Below are positions 20,778-29,621 of a stretch of 64,000 nt of DNA, piece after piece. The stretch is taken from assembly GCA_023212645.1 (NCBI GenBank), contig JALBYC010000028.1, forward strand, positions 89,215-153,214, written 5' to 3'. The DNA is from Farysia itapuensis. Lineage: Eukaryota; Basidiomycota; Ustilaginomycetes; Ustilaginales; Ustilaginaceae. A program made the position numbers and the translations under genes. The notes beneath the pieces are model-generated. The model was not told where the DNA came from. It ran no database searches and worked only from the letters and a program-made list of their open reading frames with translations. Within the stretch, counting starts at the first letter, position 1; each line of letters starts with the position of its first letter.

Positions 20778-22676
20778 TTACTCGAGGGTAGAGAGCTCTT
20801 TACGAACTTCGTCTTCGGCGTGAATCTTGGCGAGTTGCATGGCTTCCAGACGCTCACCGCCAGCCTGACGCATTTTGAGTTCGTCGATTGCTTTGAGTTT
20901 CTTGTTGAGATTGCGAATACGTTTTTCGATGTTGGCGGCGTTGGAGTTGCCACTGACTTCGGCGGCGCCTGCTGCCGCTGGTGCGGGAGGCTCCATTTCA
21001 GCCATCGAGACGGGGGCTGCTGGAGATGAACCGGCAGCGTCAGCCTGAGTAGCGTTCTTGTTCTGCTTGCCGCCCTTTTTCTTGCCACCTGAAGCGTTGG
21101 TGCCGTTGGCGTTCTGGTTGCGTGGAGCAGACCCGGGTGCGCCGGGAACACCTCGTTTGCGATTGCCCGTACCAGGCGCTTGGTAGGAGCCGCCGTTCTG
21201 TTGGCTACGCTCGGGCGCCTCAACACCGGAACCTCCTTCGTCGACACGCTTGAAGATGTCGGGAGTTCCCGTGCCACGTGCTCCCGGTGGCCTGTAAGTT
21301 CCAGTGGGTCGCTTTGTGGCAGCTTTGATGGCGAGATATTCCGCGGCAGGTGGCGATGGCGCTGGTGCGGCGGGGATCTGCGCAGGGAATGCGACGAGTC
21401 CATCGTTGGAACTTGGTCGCCACCCAGCCTGGTACAATTCGTTGATCATATCGACATGGACCAACTCGCCGGTGCAATGCCAGATCTTGACGCCATTCTC
21501 AACACGCAAGCGCGGACTCAGCGTGGCTGTGAGCAGAAAGTGGCCGTCGGGTGACCACTGACAGACACTGCTGTTGCTGGCGTCCATCGAGTACACTTTG
21601 CCATTGGCAATATTCTCGCGGTCCCAAACGTCGACGGTACCGGAAAGGTTGCCAAAGCCGGCGATGCAGAACAGACGCCCTTGCGGGTTGAACGAGACAA
21701 AGTTTCGAGGTTGCGTGCCCAATTCAGCAATGACGTTGACTTTGTGGCTGAAGAGCACCGCTTTGGCTGGCATGTAGCCGTACAGTACCACGAACTCCTT
21801 AGAGTTGGGGTTCCATTCAAAGTCGTGAATCGGGCCATCTTTGTCGAGGGCTACGCGACAGTCAAAATCGCCGCGGACCGACATGAGGTACAGGTTGGTC
21901 TCTCCGTAGTACGATTTGCCTGTCTTGTCGTGATCGGTCGATGTCATGAAGAGTAGTGCTGTGCCAGCCTTGTTCCACTTAATCTGAATCTTGTCTGCTT
22001 TGAAAAACGTCTTTTGGCAGACTGGCGAGGGGCTTGTTTCCGGAGTGGGGACAAAGGAGGGCAATGCGTATACTCTCACCGAGGCGGGCGCACCATTCTT
22101 TTCGCCACAAAAGACAGCCACACTGGGTTTATCGCCGGGTCCGACCTCGAAACTAGTCATGCCTTCAAGCCTCAATCTGCCAATGACACCCTTTTCGGCG
22201 ATCGCATTTGCTTCGTACACTTGCAGCTCGGTCGACACTTGACGAACGCAGTACTGCTCGTTGGCCGTGAACTGGAAAAAGCAACCCTCTGCTGACTTGC
22301 GTTCGAAGGCGGCAACTTCTCGCCCTGACTCAGTGTCCCAAATCTTGAGGTTACGTGCATTGCTGCCGTCTTCGAGCTTGGACGGGCGTTCCCATGTGCT
22401 CACGAAGCCTCCCTTGGGCGAGAATTGCAGGTCTACCACGCGTGGTACGGGAAGGTCAAGCTTGACCTTTGATAATGATGCCTGTCGGGTGTCTACGAGC
22501 CGGGTAAAGTCGTCCATGGCAGCAGCAAATGTGCTCCCATCAGGGCTGTATTGGAACACACGTGTCGTGCCCTGTACTTCGTCCAGTCCGTCAACCGACG
22601 TATAGCTGGGCGATCCGGTGTTGAGACCGATAGATTTGGAGGCACGATAGGCCCATTGTGTTGCAGCTTCTGACAT
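20778..22676 (-). CDS. Eukaryotic translation initiation factor 2A (eIF2A)
   Basis: A 632-residue protein. The N-terminal two-thirds form a WD-type beta-propeller (FQYSPDGSTFAAAM, DLQFSPKGGFVSTWERP, IHDFEWNPNSKEFVVLYG, NFVSFNPQGRLFCIAGFG, VCQWSPDGHFLLTATLSPR). The C-terminus has a Gly/Asn/Ala-rich linker and a helix with the eIF2A signature KRIRNLNKKLKAIDELKMR and the EDEVRKEL end. eIF2A brings Met-tRNAi to ribosomes in a GTP-independent way and is not the eIF2 alpha subunit. Start: another ATG lies at 22757, but MSEAATQWAYRASKSIGL at 22676 matches how fungal homologues start. It is divergent to dyn2 with 247 bp between ATGs; its stop lies 148 bp from the Utp20 stop (convergent). Confidence 0.9.
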   Translation of the reverse strand: MSEAATQWAYRASKSIGLNTGSPSYTSVDGLDEVQGTTRVFQYSPDGSTFAAAMDDFTRLVDTRQASLSKVKLDLPVPRVVDLQFSPKGGFVSTWERPSKLEDGSNARNLKIWDTESGREVAAFERKSAEGCFFQFTANEQYCVRQVSTELQVYEANAIAEKGVIGRLRLEGMTSFEVGPGDKPSVAVFCGEKNGAPASVRVYALPSFVPTPETSPSPVCQKTFFKADKIQIKWNKAGTALLFMTSTDHDKTGKSYYGETNLYLMSVRGDFDCRVALDKDGPIHDFEWNPNSKEFVVLYGYMPAKAVLFSHKVNVIAELGTQPRNFVSFNPQGRLFCIAGFGNLSGTVDVWDRENIANGKVYSMDASNSSVCQWSPDGHFLLTATLSPRLRVENGVKIWHCTGELVHVDMINELYQAGWRPSSNDGLVAFPAQIPAAPAPSPPAAEYLAIKAATKRPTGTYRPPGARGTGTPDIFKRVDEGGSGVEAPERSQQNGGSYQAPGTGNRKRGVPGAPGSAPRNQNANGTNASGGKKKGGKQNKNATQADAAGSSPAAPVSMAEMEPPAPAAAGAAEVSGNSNAANIEKRIRNLNKKLKAIDELKMRQAGGERLEAMQLAKIHAEDEVRKELSTLE

Positions 22677-22819
22677 GGCGTTGCGACTGATGGAGAAGAG
22701 GAGAAAGGGAACACTTTTGTCACCAACTTCTTCCAAACCGCTCGCAGGCTTGCACATCACGTGCCAGATGCGCTGACAATTTCTGACAAATTGTCATGTT
22801 AGAGTGCGAGACCGAGACC

Positions 22820-22851
22820 AACACCTTAACACCTTGCACCTTGCACCTTGC
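22820..22851 (+). repeat. Tandem repeat of ACACCTTG-like units
   Basis: Four consecutive 7-8-nt units (ACACCTTA, ACACCTTGC, ACCTTGC, ACCTTGC) about 75-105 bp upstream of the dyn2 ATG, in the eIF2A/dyn2 divergent promoter. Confidence 0.6.
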
Positions 22852-22923
22852 GAGTCACGAGTGTCTCTTTCAGGCAAACTGACGCGCAGCAACCGCCACC
22901 ACCACCAGCAACCCGCTCCAAGC

Positions 22924-25900
22924 ATGGACGCAGTCAAGGTAGATGGCGCACGTAAAGCTCCAGGAGACTGGTCCGCAGAAGCGTGCCGGACCGTTGCTCT
23001 AGAGCTTACCAATGCGCTCGACTTGGGTCCCCATCGTCACGTTGTCGTCGAGGCGCTCGTCTTTATCCACTTCTCCATCTACAACTTTGCAGAACGATTG
23101 CGGCGACGCCAAGGCAGACGCTATCATCAGTCTCCGCGTCATCTGCTCAGCTTTATCGAGTACTATGTACAGGTGTCCCAGCAGAAACGCGACGAGCTTG
23201 AAGATCAACAACGCTTCCTGCTCGTTGGTCTAGACAAACTCAAGTCGACCGTGGACCAGGTGGAAGAGTTGCAGAAAAGTCTGGCCGTCAAGCGCAATCA
23301 GCTCGAAGCAAAAAACGCACAAGCCAACGAGAAATTGCAGAGCATGGTCAAAGATCAGCAAGAGGCTGAGCAAAAACGCGCTGCGTCTATCGAGATCCAA
23401 GCAGCACTGGCCGAGCAAGAGACCGAGATTGGCGAAAGAAGAGAAGTCGTCATGGCCGACCTTGCTGATGCTGAGCCTGCCGTCGAAGAAGCTCAAGCAG
23501 CAGTAAGCAACATCAAGAAGCAACACCTCACCGAAGTCAGATCTATGGGTAATCCGCCACTACCCGTTAAAAACGCCATGGAGTCCGTCTGCATTATCCT
23601 CGGTCACAAGATAGACAGTTGGAAGACCGTCCAGGGCATCATTCGACGTGATGATTTCATTGCCTCGATCGTCAACTTTGACACTGACCGCCAAATGACT
23701 CGACAGATACGCGAAAAGATGATCAGAGACTATATCTCGAAAGCAGACTATAACTTCGAAGTCATCAACCGCGCAAGTAAAGCCTGTGGTCCTCTGGCCA
23801 AATGGGTTATTGCCCAAGTCCGTTTTTCAGAAATCTTGGACAAGGTCGGACCGCTGCGTCAAGAAGTTGAATCCCTAGAGCAGCAAGCTGAGGACACCAA
23901 GGTTCAAGCCGTCGAAATCGTCGACATGATAGCCGAGCTCGAGTCAAGTATTGCGAGATACAAGGAAGAGTACGCCGCCCTGATCAGCGAAACGCAGGCC
24001 ATCAAGTCTGAAATGGAACGCGTTCAGAGTCGTGTCTCGCGAAGCATGCAACTTCTCGAGAGTCTCTCTTCCGAGAAGATGCGCTGGGAGACAGGCAGTC
24101 TCACCTTTGACCAACAGATGAGCACCATCGTAGGCGATGCTCTACTGTCTGCCGCCATGCTTGCCTATGCGGGCTTCTTTGATCAGCAGTACCGAGAATC
24201 AATGTGGTCGTACTGGAGTATGCATCTACGAGAAGCCGGCATCAAATTCAAACCTGAGCTGTCCTTTTCCGACTACTTGTCGACAGCCGACGAGAGGCTG
24301 GAATGGCAAGCCAAATCACTGCCAGCTGACACTTTATGCACCGAGAACGCCATTATGCTCAAGCGATGGAATCGCTATCCACTAATCATCGATCCTTCTG
24401 GCCAAGCGGTTTCCTTTCTGCTGAATGAGTACAAGGCGCAGAAGCTCACGGTATCCAGCTTCCTTGACGACGCGTTTCCAAAAGCTCTAGAGAGCTCACT
24501 CCGATTTGGTAATCCGCTACTTATCCAGGATGTCGAGTACCTTGACCCTATTCTTAACCCGGTGCTCAACAAGGAGCTGCGCAGAACCGGGGGCCGCGTC
24601 CTCATACGTCTTGGAAGTCAAGACATTGATTTCTCACCTTCTTTCAACATGTTTCTGACTACGCGCGATCCTTCTGTTGAGTTTACGCCAGACATTTGCA
24701 GCCGTGTCACTTTTGTCAATTTCACCATGACGCGCGGCAGTCTCCAGAGTCAATCCCTTGATCAGGTACTCAAAGTCGAACGTCCAGACACGGACAAGAA
24801 ACGAACGGATCTCATGAAGCTGCAAGGAGAATTCCGCCTAAGGCTTCGTCACCTCGAACGCTCGCTTTTGACCGCGCTGAACGAGTCCAAGGGCAACATT
24901 CTCGACGACGACAAGGTCATCGACACGCTAGAGACGCTGAAGCGCGAAGCGGCAGAAGTCACTTCCAAAGTCGAGGAGACCGATGCAATCATGCAGGAAG
25001 TGGAGCAAGTCACTGCCGAGTACGCACCGCTAGCCAAAGCTTGCAGCTCAGTATTCTTTGTCCTGGACCAGCTCAATCTCATCTCTCACTTCTATCAATT
25101 CTCTTTGCGTTTCTTTCTCGACATCTTCGACTATATCCTGCGTCGAAACCCCCATCTGGACGGCATTACAGACCACAAGCAGCGTTTGGACATTCTAATG
25201 CGTGATCTCTTCCTTGTCGTTTTTCAACGCACGAGCAAGGCATTGGCACACCACGATCATATCATGCTAGCGATGCTACTGGCTCAGATCAAGGCTCGAG
25301 AAGAAGGCCATGCGGACGTACTCGACAGTCATGAGTACGAATTCTTGCTGGAAGGCGGAATGGCCAGTGCGTCTACCGTAAACACTTCAGCGAAACTGAA
25401 CCGACGCGGAGGCAATGGAGAGATCGAAGCCATGCTCGATCATGATCAGCTTCTGCGTGTTGAAGCATTCAAGCGTCTTCCGTTCTTCCGAAAGATCGAC
25501 GAGCACATGGAGAACAATGCGGACGAGTGGCAACGCTTTCTTCTTGCCAGCAATCCCGAAGTCAACGTGCCAACATTCTGGGATCAAACCAACGAGCTGA
25601 AAGATTTGATCAGAAAGATGCTTGTGATCAAGTGCCTCCGTTCCGACCGTATCATTCAGGCGATGACTGCTTTCACCGTGCGCATCTTTGGCGAGGACGT
25701 ACTGACCGACCCGGGATACGACTTGGGCAAGATTGTAGCTGAAGAGGTGGACGCCAATACGCCAATCACTTTGTGCTCGGTCCCTGGGTATGACGCGAGC
25801 TACCGCGTTGAGAATCTGGTCAAGCTGGTAGCTGCTAGGTGCACTCCCGTAGCCATGGGCTCACAAGAAGGCTTTGCCCTCGCCGATCATGCCATTACAT

Positions 25901-27615
25901 CAGCAGCTAGGACTGGCAACTGGGTGCTTCTCAAGAATGTGCATTTGGCTCCGAGCTGGCTTTCTCAACTGGAGAAAAAGATGCATAGCCTCAGCCCAAA
26001 TCGCAACTTTCGCCTGTTCCTGACGTGCGAGACGTCGCCCTCGATCCCTGTCAACTTCCTGCGAGCATCTCGGGTGCTAATGAACGAGCCTCCTCCGGGC
26101 ATTCGAGCGAGTATGTTGGACAGCCTTAGGAGCATTGCGCCGTCACGGCTTCAACGAGGGCCAGCAGAGACGCCGCGTTTGTTCTTCCTGCTGGCCTTCT
26201 TCCACGCCACCCTGACAGAGCGATTGCGATACACGCCGTTGGGCTGGTCTAAGCCGTTCGAGTTCAACGACTCGGATGCTGAAACGGCGCTCAACACTGT
26301 GGAAGGGTGGGTGGCTCAGGTGGCAAAAGGCAGGTCCAATATCGACCCAGCACAACTGCCCTGGGATGCTATCCGCTCGTTGCTCAAACAGAGTGTTTAC
26401 GGCGGCAAAATTGACAATGTGCCGGACCAGACGTTGCTGGATTCCTTTGTCGATGAACTGTTCTGTCCCGCAGCGTACGATGTGGACTTCCAGCTCGTCA
26501 AGGACAGTACCAACCCGCTTGTTGCTCCCGAGGGTACCAAGATGGACACGTTTTTGACATGGGTTCAGGCCTTGCCGGAGCACCAGCCTCCGCAGTGGTT
26601 GGCGCTGCCGCCTAGTGCTGAGAAAGTGATTGCGGCAGCGCAGGGCAATGTTCTGCTCAACAAGCTAGTCAAGATGAAGCAACTAGCTGATGACGATGAC
26701 GACGAGTCTGTTAGCAGTGGCAGTGCCGCCGTACCTTCGGCAGCCTCTACAGCAGTCGCTGTGAGTACGGCGGATGGGTCGACGTCCACATCGGTGCAGC
26801 CAGCTTGGATGAAAGCTTTGGGTGCCAATGCGGTCAAGTGGCTTTCGGCTTTGCCAGACAGGGTGCCGGAGTTGCGCGCAGATACTGATTCGATCAGCGA
26901 TCCACTCTATCGCTTCTGGGCTCGCGAGCACCGCACCGGTGCGGCCCTGCTCAAGACGGTGCGCGAGGATCTGATCGAGGTGGTAGCCGTTTGCGACGGC
27001 TCCTCCCGACAGACGAACCACAACCGTGCGCTGCTCACAGACTTGGCCAAAGCCGTGGTCCCCGCGTCTTGGCGTCGTTATTCAGTTCCCAAAGCCATGA
27101 CGCTTGGCGAATGGATGCTTGACTTTTCCTCGCGCCTAGATCAGCTGGAAGCGGTGACTAAAGAGGATCGATTCGACATGTTTGAAGTCATGCTCGGGCT
27201 CTTGTTCGCTCCAGGGGCCTATCTGACGGCAACACGGCAGAGTGTAGCCCATGCTTCACGTGTGTCCCTGGAGAACCTGATGCTGGAACTCCAGCTGAAC
27301 GACTCGCGCGCTGGGCTGGATGCAGATAAGTTCGCACTTCGAGGTCTCAAGTTGCAAGGCGCACGTTGGAACGCCGAAAGCAAGCAGATGGAGCTCAACG
27401 ACGGCGCTGTTACCAACCTTGGTCTCACCAGTCTGGTATGGAACGAAGTAACGCCGCATCATCGAGTGAACGGCAGCGTCGCGGGCAAAGTGCCCATTAG
27501 CGTCTACCTCAACGAAGACCGCAGCCTGGCGCTGTTCGCGGCACATATCAGCGCGGAGCCTGGCTTGTCGGCTTCCACCATCGCGCAACGGGCTGTTGCT
27601 CTACGCGCCTCTTGA
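22924..27615 (+). CDS. dyn2: Dynein heavy chain, C-terminal part only (Dyn2)
   Basis: A 1,563-residue protein that begins inside the dynein motor. Residues about 20-80 match the end of AAA4 (VEALVFIHFSIYNFAERL, RRQGRRYHQSPRHLL), about 84-200 the first stalk coiled coil (GLDKLKSTVDQVEELQKSL), about 203-300 the microtubule-binding tip (VRSMGNPPLPVKNAMESV, WKTVQGIIRRDDFIASI), then the second coiled coil to about 410, AAA5, AAA6 (TGNWVLLKNVHLAPSWL) and the C-terminal domain. A full cytoplasmic heavy chain is about 4,500 residues; tail, linker and AAA1-AAA4 P-loops are all missing. The frame upstream is open for 40 codons without an ATG, and the divergent eIF2A gene follows, so no N-terminal part is adjacent. 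In Ustilago maydis the heavy chain is encoded by two separate genes, dyn1 and dyn2, whose products assemble; this gene matches dyn2. A partner dyn1 must lie elsewhere. Confidence 0.94.
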   Translation: MDAVKVDGARKAPGDWSAEACRTVALELTNALDLGPHRHVVVEALVFIHFSIYNFAERLRRRQGRRYHQSPRHLLSFIEYYVQVSQQKRDELEDQQRFLLVGLDKLKSTVDQVEELQKSLAVKRNQLEAKNAQANEKLQSMVKDQQEAEQKRAASIEIQAALAEQETEIGERREVVMADLADAEPAVEEAQAAVSNIKKQHLTEVRSMGNPPLPVKNAMESVCIILGHKIDSWKTVQGIIRRDDFIASIVNFDTDRQMTRQIREKMIRDYISKADYNFEVINRASKACGPLAKWVIAQVRFSEILDKVGPLRQEVESLEQQAEDTKVQAVEIVDMIAELESSIARYKEEYAALISETQAIKSEMERVQSRVSRSMQLLESLSSEKMRWETGSLTFDQQMSTIVGDALLSAAMLAYAGFFDQQYRESMWSYWSMHLREAGIKFKPELSFSDYLSTADERLEWQAKSLPADTLCTENAIMLKRWNRYPLIIDPSGQAVSFLLNEYKAQKLTVSSFLDDAFPKALESSLRFGNPLLIQDVEYLDPILNPVLNKELRRTGGRVLIRLGSQDIDFSPSFNMFLTTRDPSVEFTPDICSRVTFVNFTMTRGSLQSQSLDQVLKVERPDTDKKRTDLMKLQGEFRLRLRHLERSLLTALNESKGNILDDDKVIDTLETLKREAAEVTSKVEETDAIMQEVEQVTAEYAPLAKACSSVFFVLDQLNLISHFYQFSLRFFLDIFDYILRRNPHLDGITDHKQRLDILMRDLFLVVFQRTSKALAHHDHIMLAMLLAQIKAREEGHADVLDSHEYEFLLEGGMASASTVNTSAKLNRRGGNGEIEAMLDHDQLLRVEAFKRLPFFRKIDEHMENNADEWQRFLLASNPEVNVPTFWDQTNELKDLIRKMLVIKCLRSDRIIQAMTAFTVRIFGEDVLTDPGYDLGKIVAEEVDANTPITLCSVPGYDASYRVENLVKLVAARCTPVAMGSQEGFALADHAITSAARTGNWVLLKNVHLAPSWLSQLEKKMHSLSPNRNFRLFLTCETSPSIPVNFLRASRVLMNEPPPGIRASMLDSLRSIAPSRLQRGPAETPRLFFLLAFFHATLTERLRYTPLGWSKPFEFNDSDAETALNTVEGWVAQVAKGRSNIDPAQLPWDAIRSLLKQSVYGGKIDNVPDQTLLDSFVDELFCPAAYDVDFQLVKDSTNPLVAPEGTKMDTFLTWVQALPEHQPPQWLALPPSAEKVIAAAQGNVLLNKLVKMKQLADDDDDESVSSGSAAVPSAASTAVAVSTADGSTSTSVQPAWMKALGANAVKWLSALPDRVPELRADTDSISDPLYRFWAREHRTGAALLKTVREDLIEVVAVCDGSSRQTNHNRALLTDLAKAVVPASWRRYSVPKAMTLGEWMLDFSSRLDQLEAVTKEDRFDMFEVMLGLLFAPGAYLTATRQSVAHASRVSLENLMLELQLNDSRAGLDADKFALRGLKLQGARWNAESKQMELNDGAVTNLGLTSLVWNEVTPHHRVNGSVAGKVPISVYLNEDRSLALFAAHISAEPGLSASTIAQRAVALRAS

Positions 27616-27654
27616 TCGTGTAACACGGGTATACAATTTCATATGGTACTACGA

Positions 27655-28269
27655 TCATCTCTGTGGGTCAGTGTCTGAGTCTGTGGCAAGAGCGGCGGCC
27701 CATTCGCGCTCGATTCTGGCGAGTTCGTCCTGCTCTTGCTTCGACAGTGCGTTGCTGGACGGGGACAGGATGGAGGCATCGGAAGCGAACGTATTGCGAA
27801 GACCTGCTACGACCAGAGTCCATTTATCGGACAATGAAGTGCGCGATTCTTTGTTACCAAGGAAGATGTCAGACCAGTTGGTCTCGCGTGCTCCTGGCTG
27901 GGAGAACCTCGCAGATTGCGATGCTGGCAGCGCAAAGCCGTACGCACGCGGGTCCAGACCAACGCTATGTAGACGCCGAATAATTGCTTCCTGTTCTACG
28001 CCCGCATCTGCAGGCTTCTCGCTAGTCGTTCCGAGCCATGAAGAAGCTCTGCTGGGTGGTCGGAGTGCATAGAGCTGGGATGTACGATAGTCGAGCAAAT
28101 CTTGTAGGACCTGAAGCTGTATACGATGTTGTCTCACTTCTTCGCGCCGTTGGGTTGTTATGACGCTGTGATTGAACGCGAACGATGTCAGGACCGTGAC
28201 CAGTATGATGGAGGGTATCGATTTCCTTGAGAACCACGGCTGTGACGGTCGGTCGCTCATCGCTGACAT
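27655..28269 (-). CDS. Small single-pass membrane protein, unknown
   Basis: 204 residues (ATG at 28269; a second ATG at 28260 gives 201). A basic N-terminus is followed by a hydrophobic segment at about 18-35 (SIILVTVLTSFAFNHSVI) and a helical, Gln/Arg-rich stretch likely to be a coiled coil (REEVRQHRIQLQVLQDLLDYR). The rest is soluble, ending in an acidic helix (KQEQDELARIEREWAAAL). The basic start plus one membrane segment would suit a mitochondrial inner-membrane or ER protein, but I do not recognise the family. The stop is 39 bp from the dyn2 stop (convergent), and the start is 154 bp from the divergent GGTase-I beta ATG. Confidence 0.65.
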   Translation of the reverse strand: MSAMSDRPSQPWFSRKSIPSIILVTVLTSFAFNHSVITTQRREEVRQHRIQLQVLQDLLDYRTSQLYALRPPSRASSWLGTTSEKPADAGVEQEAIIRRLHSVGLDPRAYGFALPASQSARFSQPGARETNWSDIFLGNKESRTSLSDKWTLVVAGLRNTFASDASILSPSSNALSKQEQDELARIEREWAAALATDSDTDPQR

Positions 28270-28423
28270 CGTGGCTTGTAGAGGATCAGAAGAAAGCAGT
28301 CACCTTTCTGACGTTGGCGCCCAAAAAAACTATCCCAAATATCCGAGATCCGATCGCCGAGACCCGAGACCTTTCACAGGGTTGCCCACCTGCTTCGTCC
28401 TCTCTTGCCTGATCAACGCCGCG

Positions 28424-29599
28424 ATGCAGGATGGGGCAGAGGCGGGATCGAGCAGCACAGCGCCCAAACTGGCCTCTTTGGAAACGCGCAAGCATGTCTC
28501 GTTCTTTTTGCGCTGCTTGCGCTTGTTGCCAGCGCCGTACACGAGTGCAGATGATCAGCGAATGACATTGGCCTACTTTGCACTCGCCGCACTGGACCTC
28601 TTGTCCGCTGTCGACCGTATCCCCGCACAAGAACGCTCAGAACTAATAGACTGGGTATATGCGCAACAGTGTCTTCCACAAGGCGGCTTTCGTGGCTCCC
28701 CTTCATCGGCTCGCAAGCCGTACGAAGCTAACATCGCAATGACATATTCGGCTGTGCTCGTCCTCGCCATCCTCAGGGACGACTTCGGCAGACTCGATCG
28801 TGCTGCACTGCTCCAATTCTTAGCTCGACTGCAGGACTCAACAGATGGCGGCTTTCGCGCTGGTGAACTGTCTGCGTCAAGTGTCACATCGGAGTTTGAT
28901 AGCCAAGACCCTGATCCTCGCTTCACCTACTGCGCCGCGGTACTCTGGCACTTGTTTTCATCCAGCGACAGCACACAAAGCGTCGATGCAGACAAAGCTC
29001 GTCGATCTGTGCTGAACATCCAGCGCTACGACGGCGGCTTTGGGGCTACAGTGGATCAAGAGTCACATTCGGGCATGACGTATTGCTCCATTGCTAGCCT
29101 GGCCCTATTATCCCTCAATCGAGGTGAACAGCACTGGCTGCCACGTCGTGATGAAGCCGTGACATGGATTGTCCATCGCCAAGTTCAGTACGAACCTTGC
29201 TCACCTTCGATAAACGACGACGACGACGACGAAGAAGAAGAAGAGGAAGGAGCGCAAGGTCGTGGTGGCGGCTTTCAGGGCAGGCCGTCCAAACTCCCTC
29301 CAGACGTTTGTTACTCGTTCTGGAACGGAGCTGCTCTCCACATTCTCGGCAGCCATGACTTGGTCGACTCAGTGCAGGACGCTGCCTTTATCCTCTCTGC
29401 ACAATCCCATGTAGGAGGAATCGCAAAAGTGCCAGGCGACCATCCGGATCTCTTGCACAGCTACTTGGGTCTTGCTGCTCTGGCACTTCATCAACAGTCC
29501 CTTCCTTCGCTCAACTTGCCGCTACAGCCGCTTGATCCCCTGCTCAACTGCACAGTTGAGACCACACGATGGCTTCACAGGCATCTGCATCGTTCCTGA
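28424..29599 (+). CDS. CDC43: Geranylgeranyltransferase type I, beta subunit
   Basis: 391 residues. Prenyltransferase beta repeats with the GGF signature: QGGFRGSPSS, DGGFRAGELS, DGGFGATVDQE and VGGIAKVPGDH, separated by helices such as TYSAVLVLAIL and TYCSIASLALL. Zinc ligands are visible: Asp and Cys in PDVCYSFW (about residue 293) and His in LLHSYLGL (about 345). The length matches GGTase-I beta (Cdc43/PGGT1B) better than farnesyltransferase beta. The enzyme attaches geranylgeranyl to CaaL proteins such as Rho1 and Cdc42. An acidic insert of Asp and Glu runs (29216-29248), encoded by GAC/GAA triplets, lies before the third repeat. Start at 28424 (MQDGAEAGSSS): the frame is open upstream but that part is not family-like. 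Separation from Rab GGTase beta rests on overall pattern. Confidence 0.88.
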   Translation: MQDGAEAGSSSTAPKLASLETRKHVSFFLRCLRLLPAPYTSADDQRMTLAYFALAALDLLSAVDRIPAQERSELIDWVYAQQCLPQGGFRGSPSSARKPYEANIAMTYSAVLVLAILRDDFGRLDRAALLQFLARLQDSTDGGFRAGELSASSVTSEFDSQDPDPRFTYCAAVLWHLFSSSDSTQSVDADKARRSVLNIQRYDGGFGATVDQESHSGMTYCSIASLALLSLNRGEQHWLPRRDEAVTWIVHRQVQYEPCSPSINDDDDDEEEEEEGAQGRGGGFQGRPSKLPPDVCYSFWNGAALHILGSHDLVDSVQDAAFILSAQSHVGGIAKVPGDHPDLLHSYLGLAALALHQQSLPSLNLPLQPLDPLLNCTVETTRWLHRHLHRS

Positions 29600-29621
29600 A
29601 AACTATTTGCATTGCATCACG

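Noticed and set aside
22804..22923. N-terminal extension of Dyn2 to 22804
   Set aside because: It would start with GTG and covers a tandem repeat; ATG at 22924 is the first usable start.
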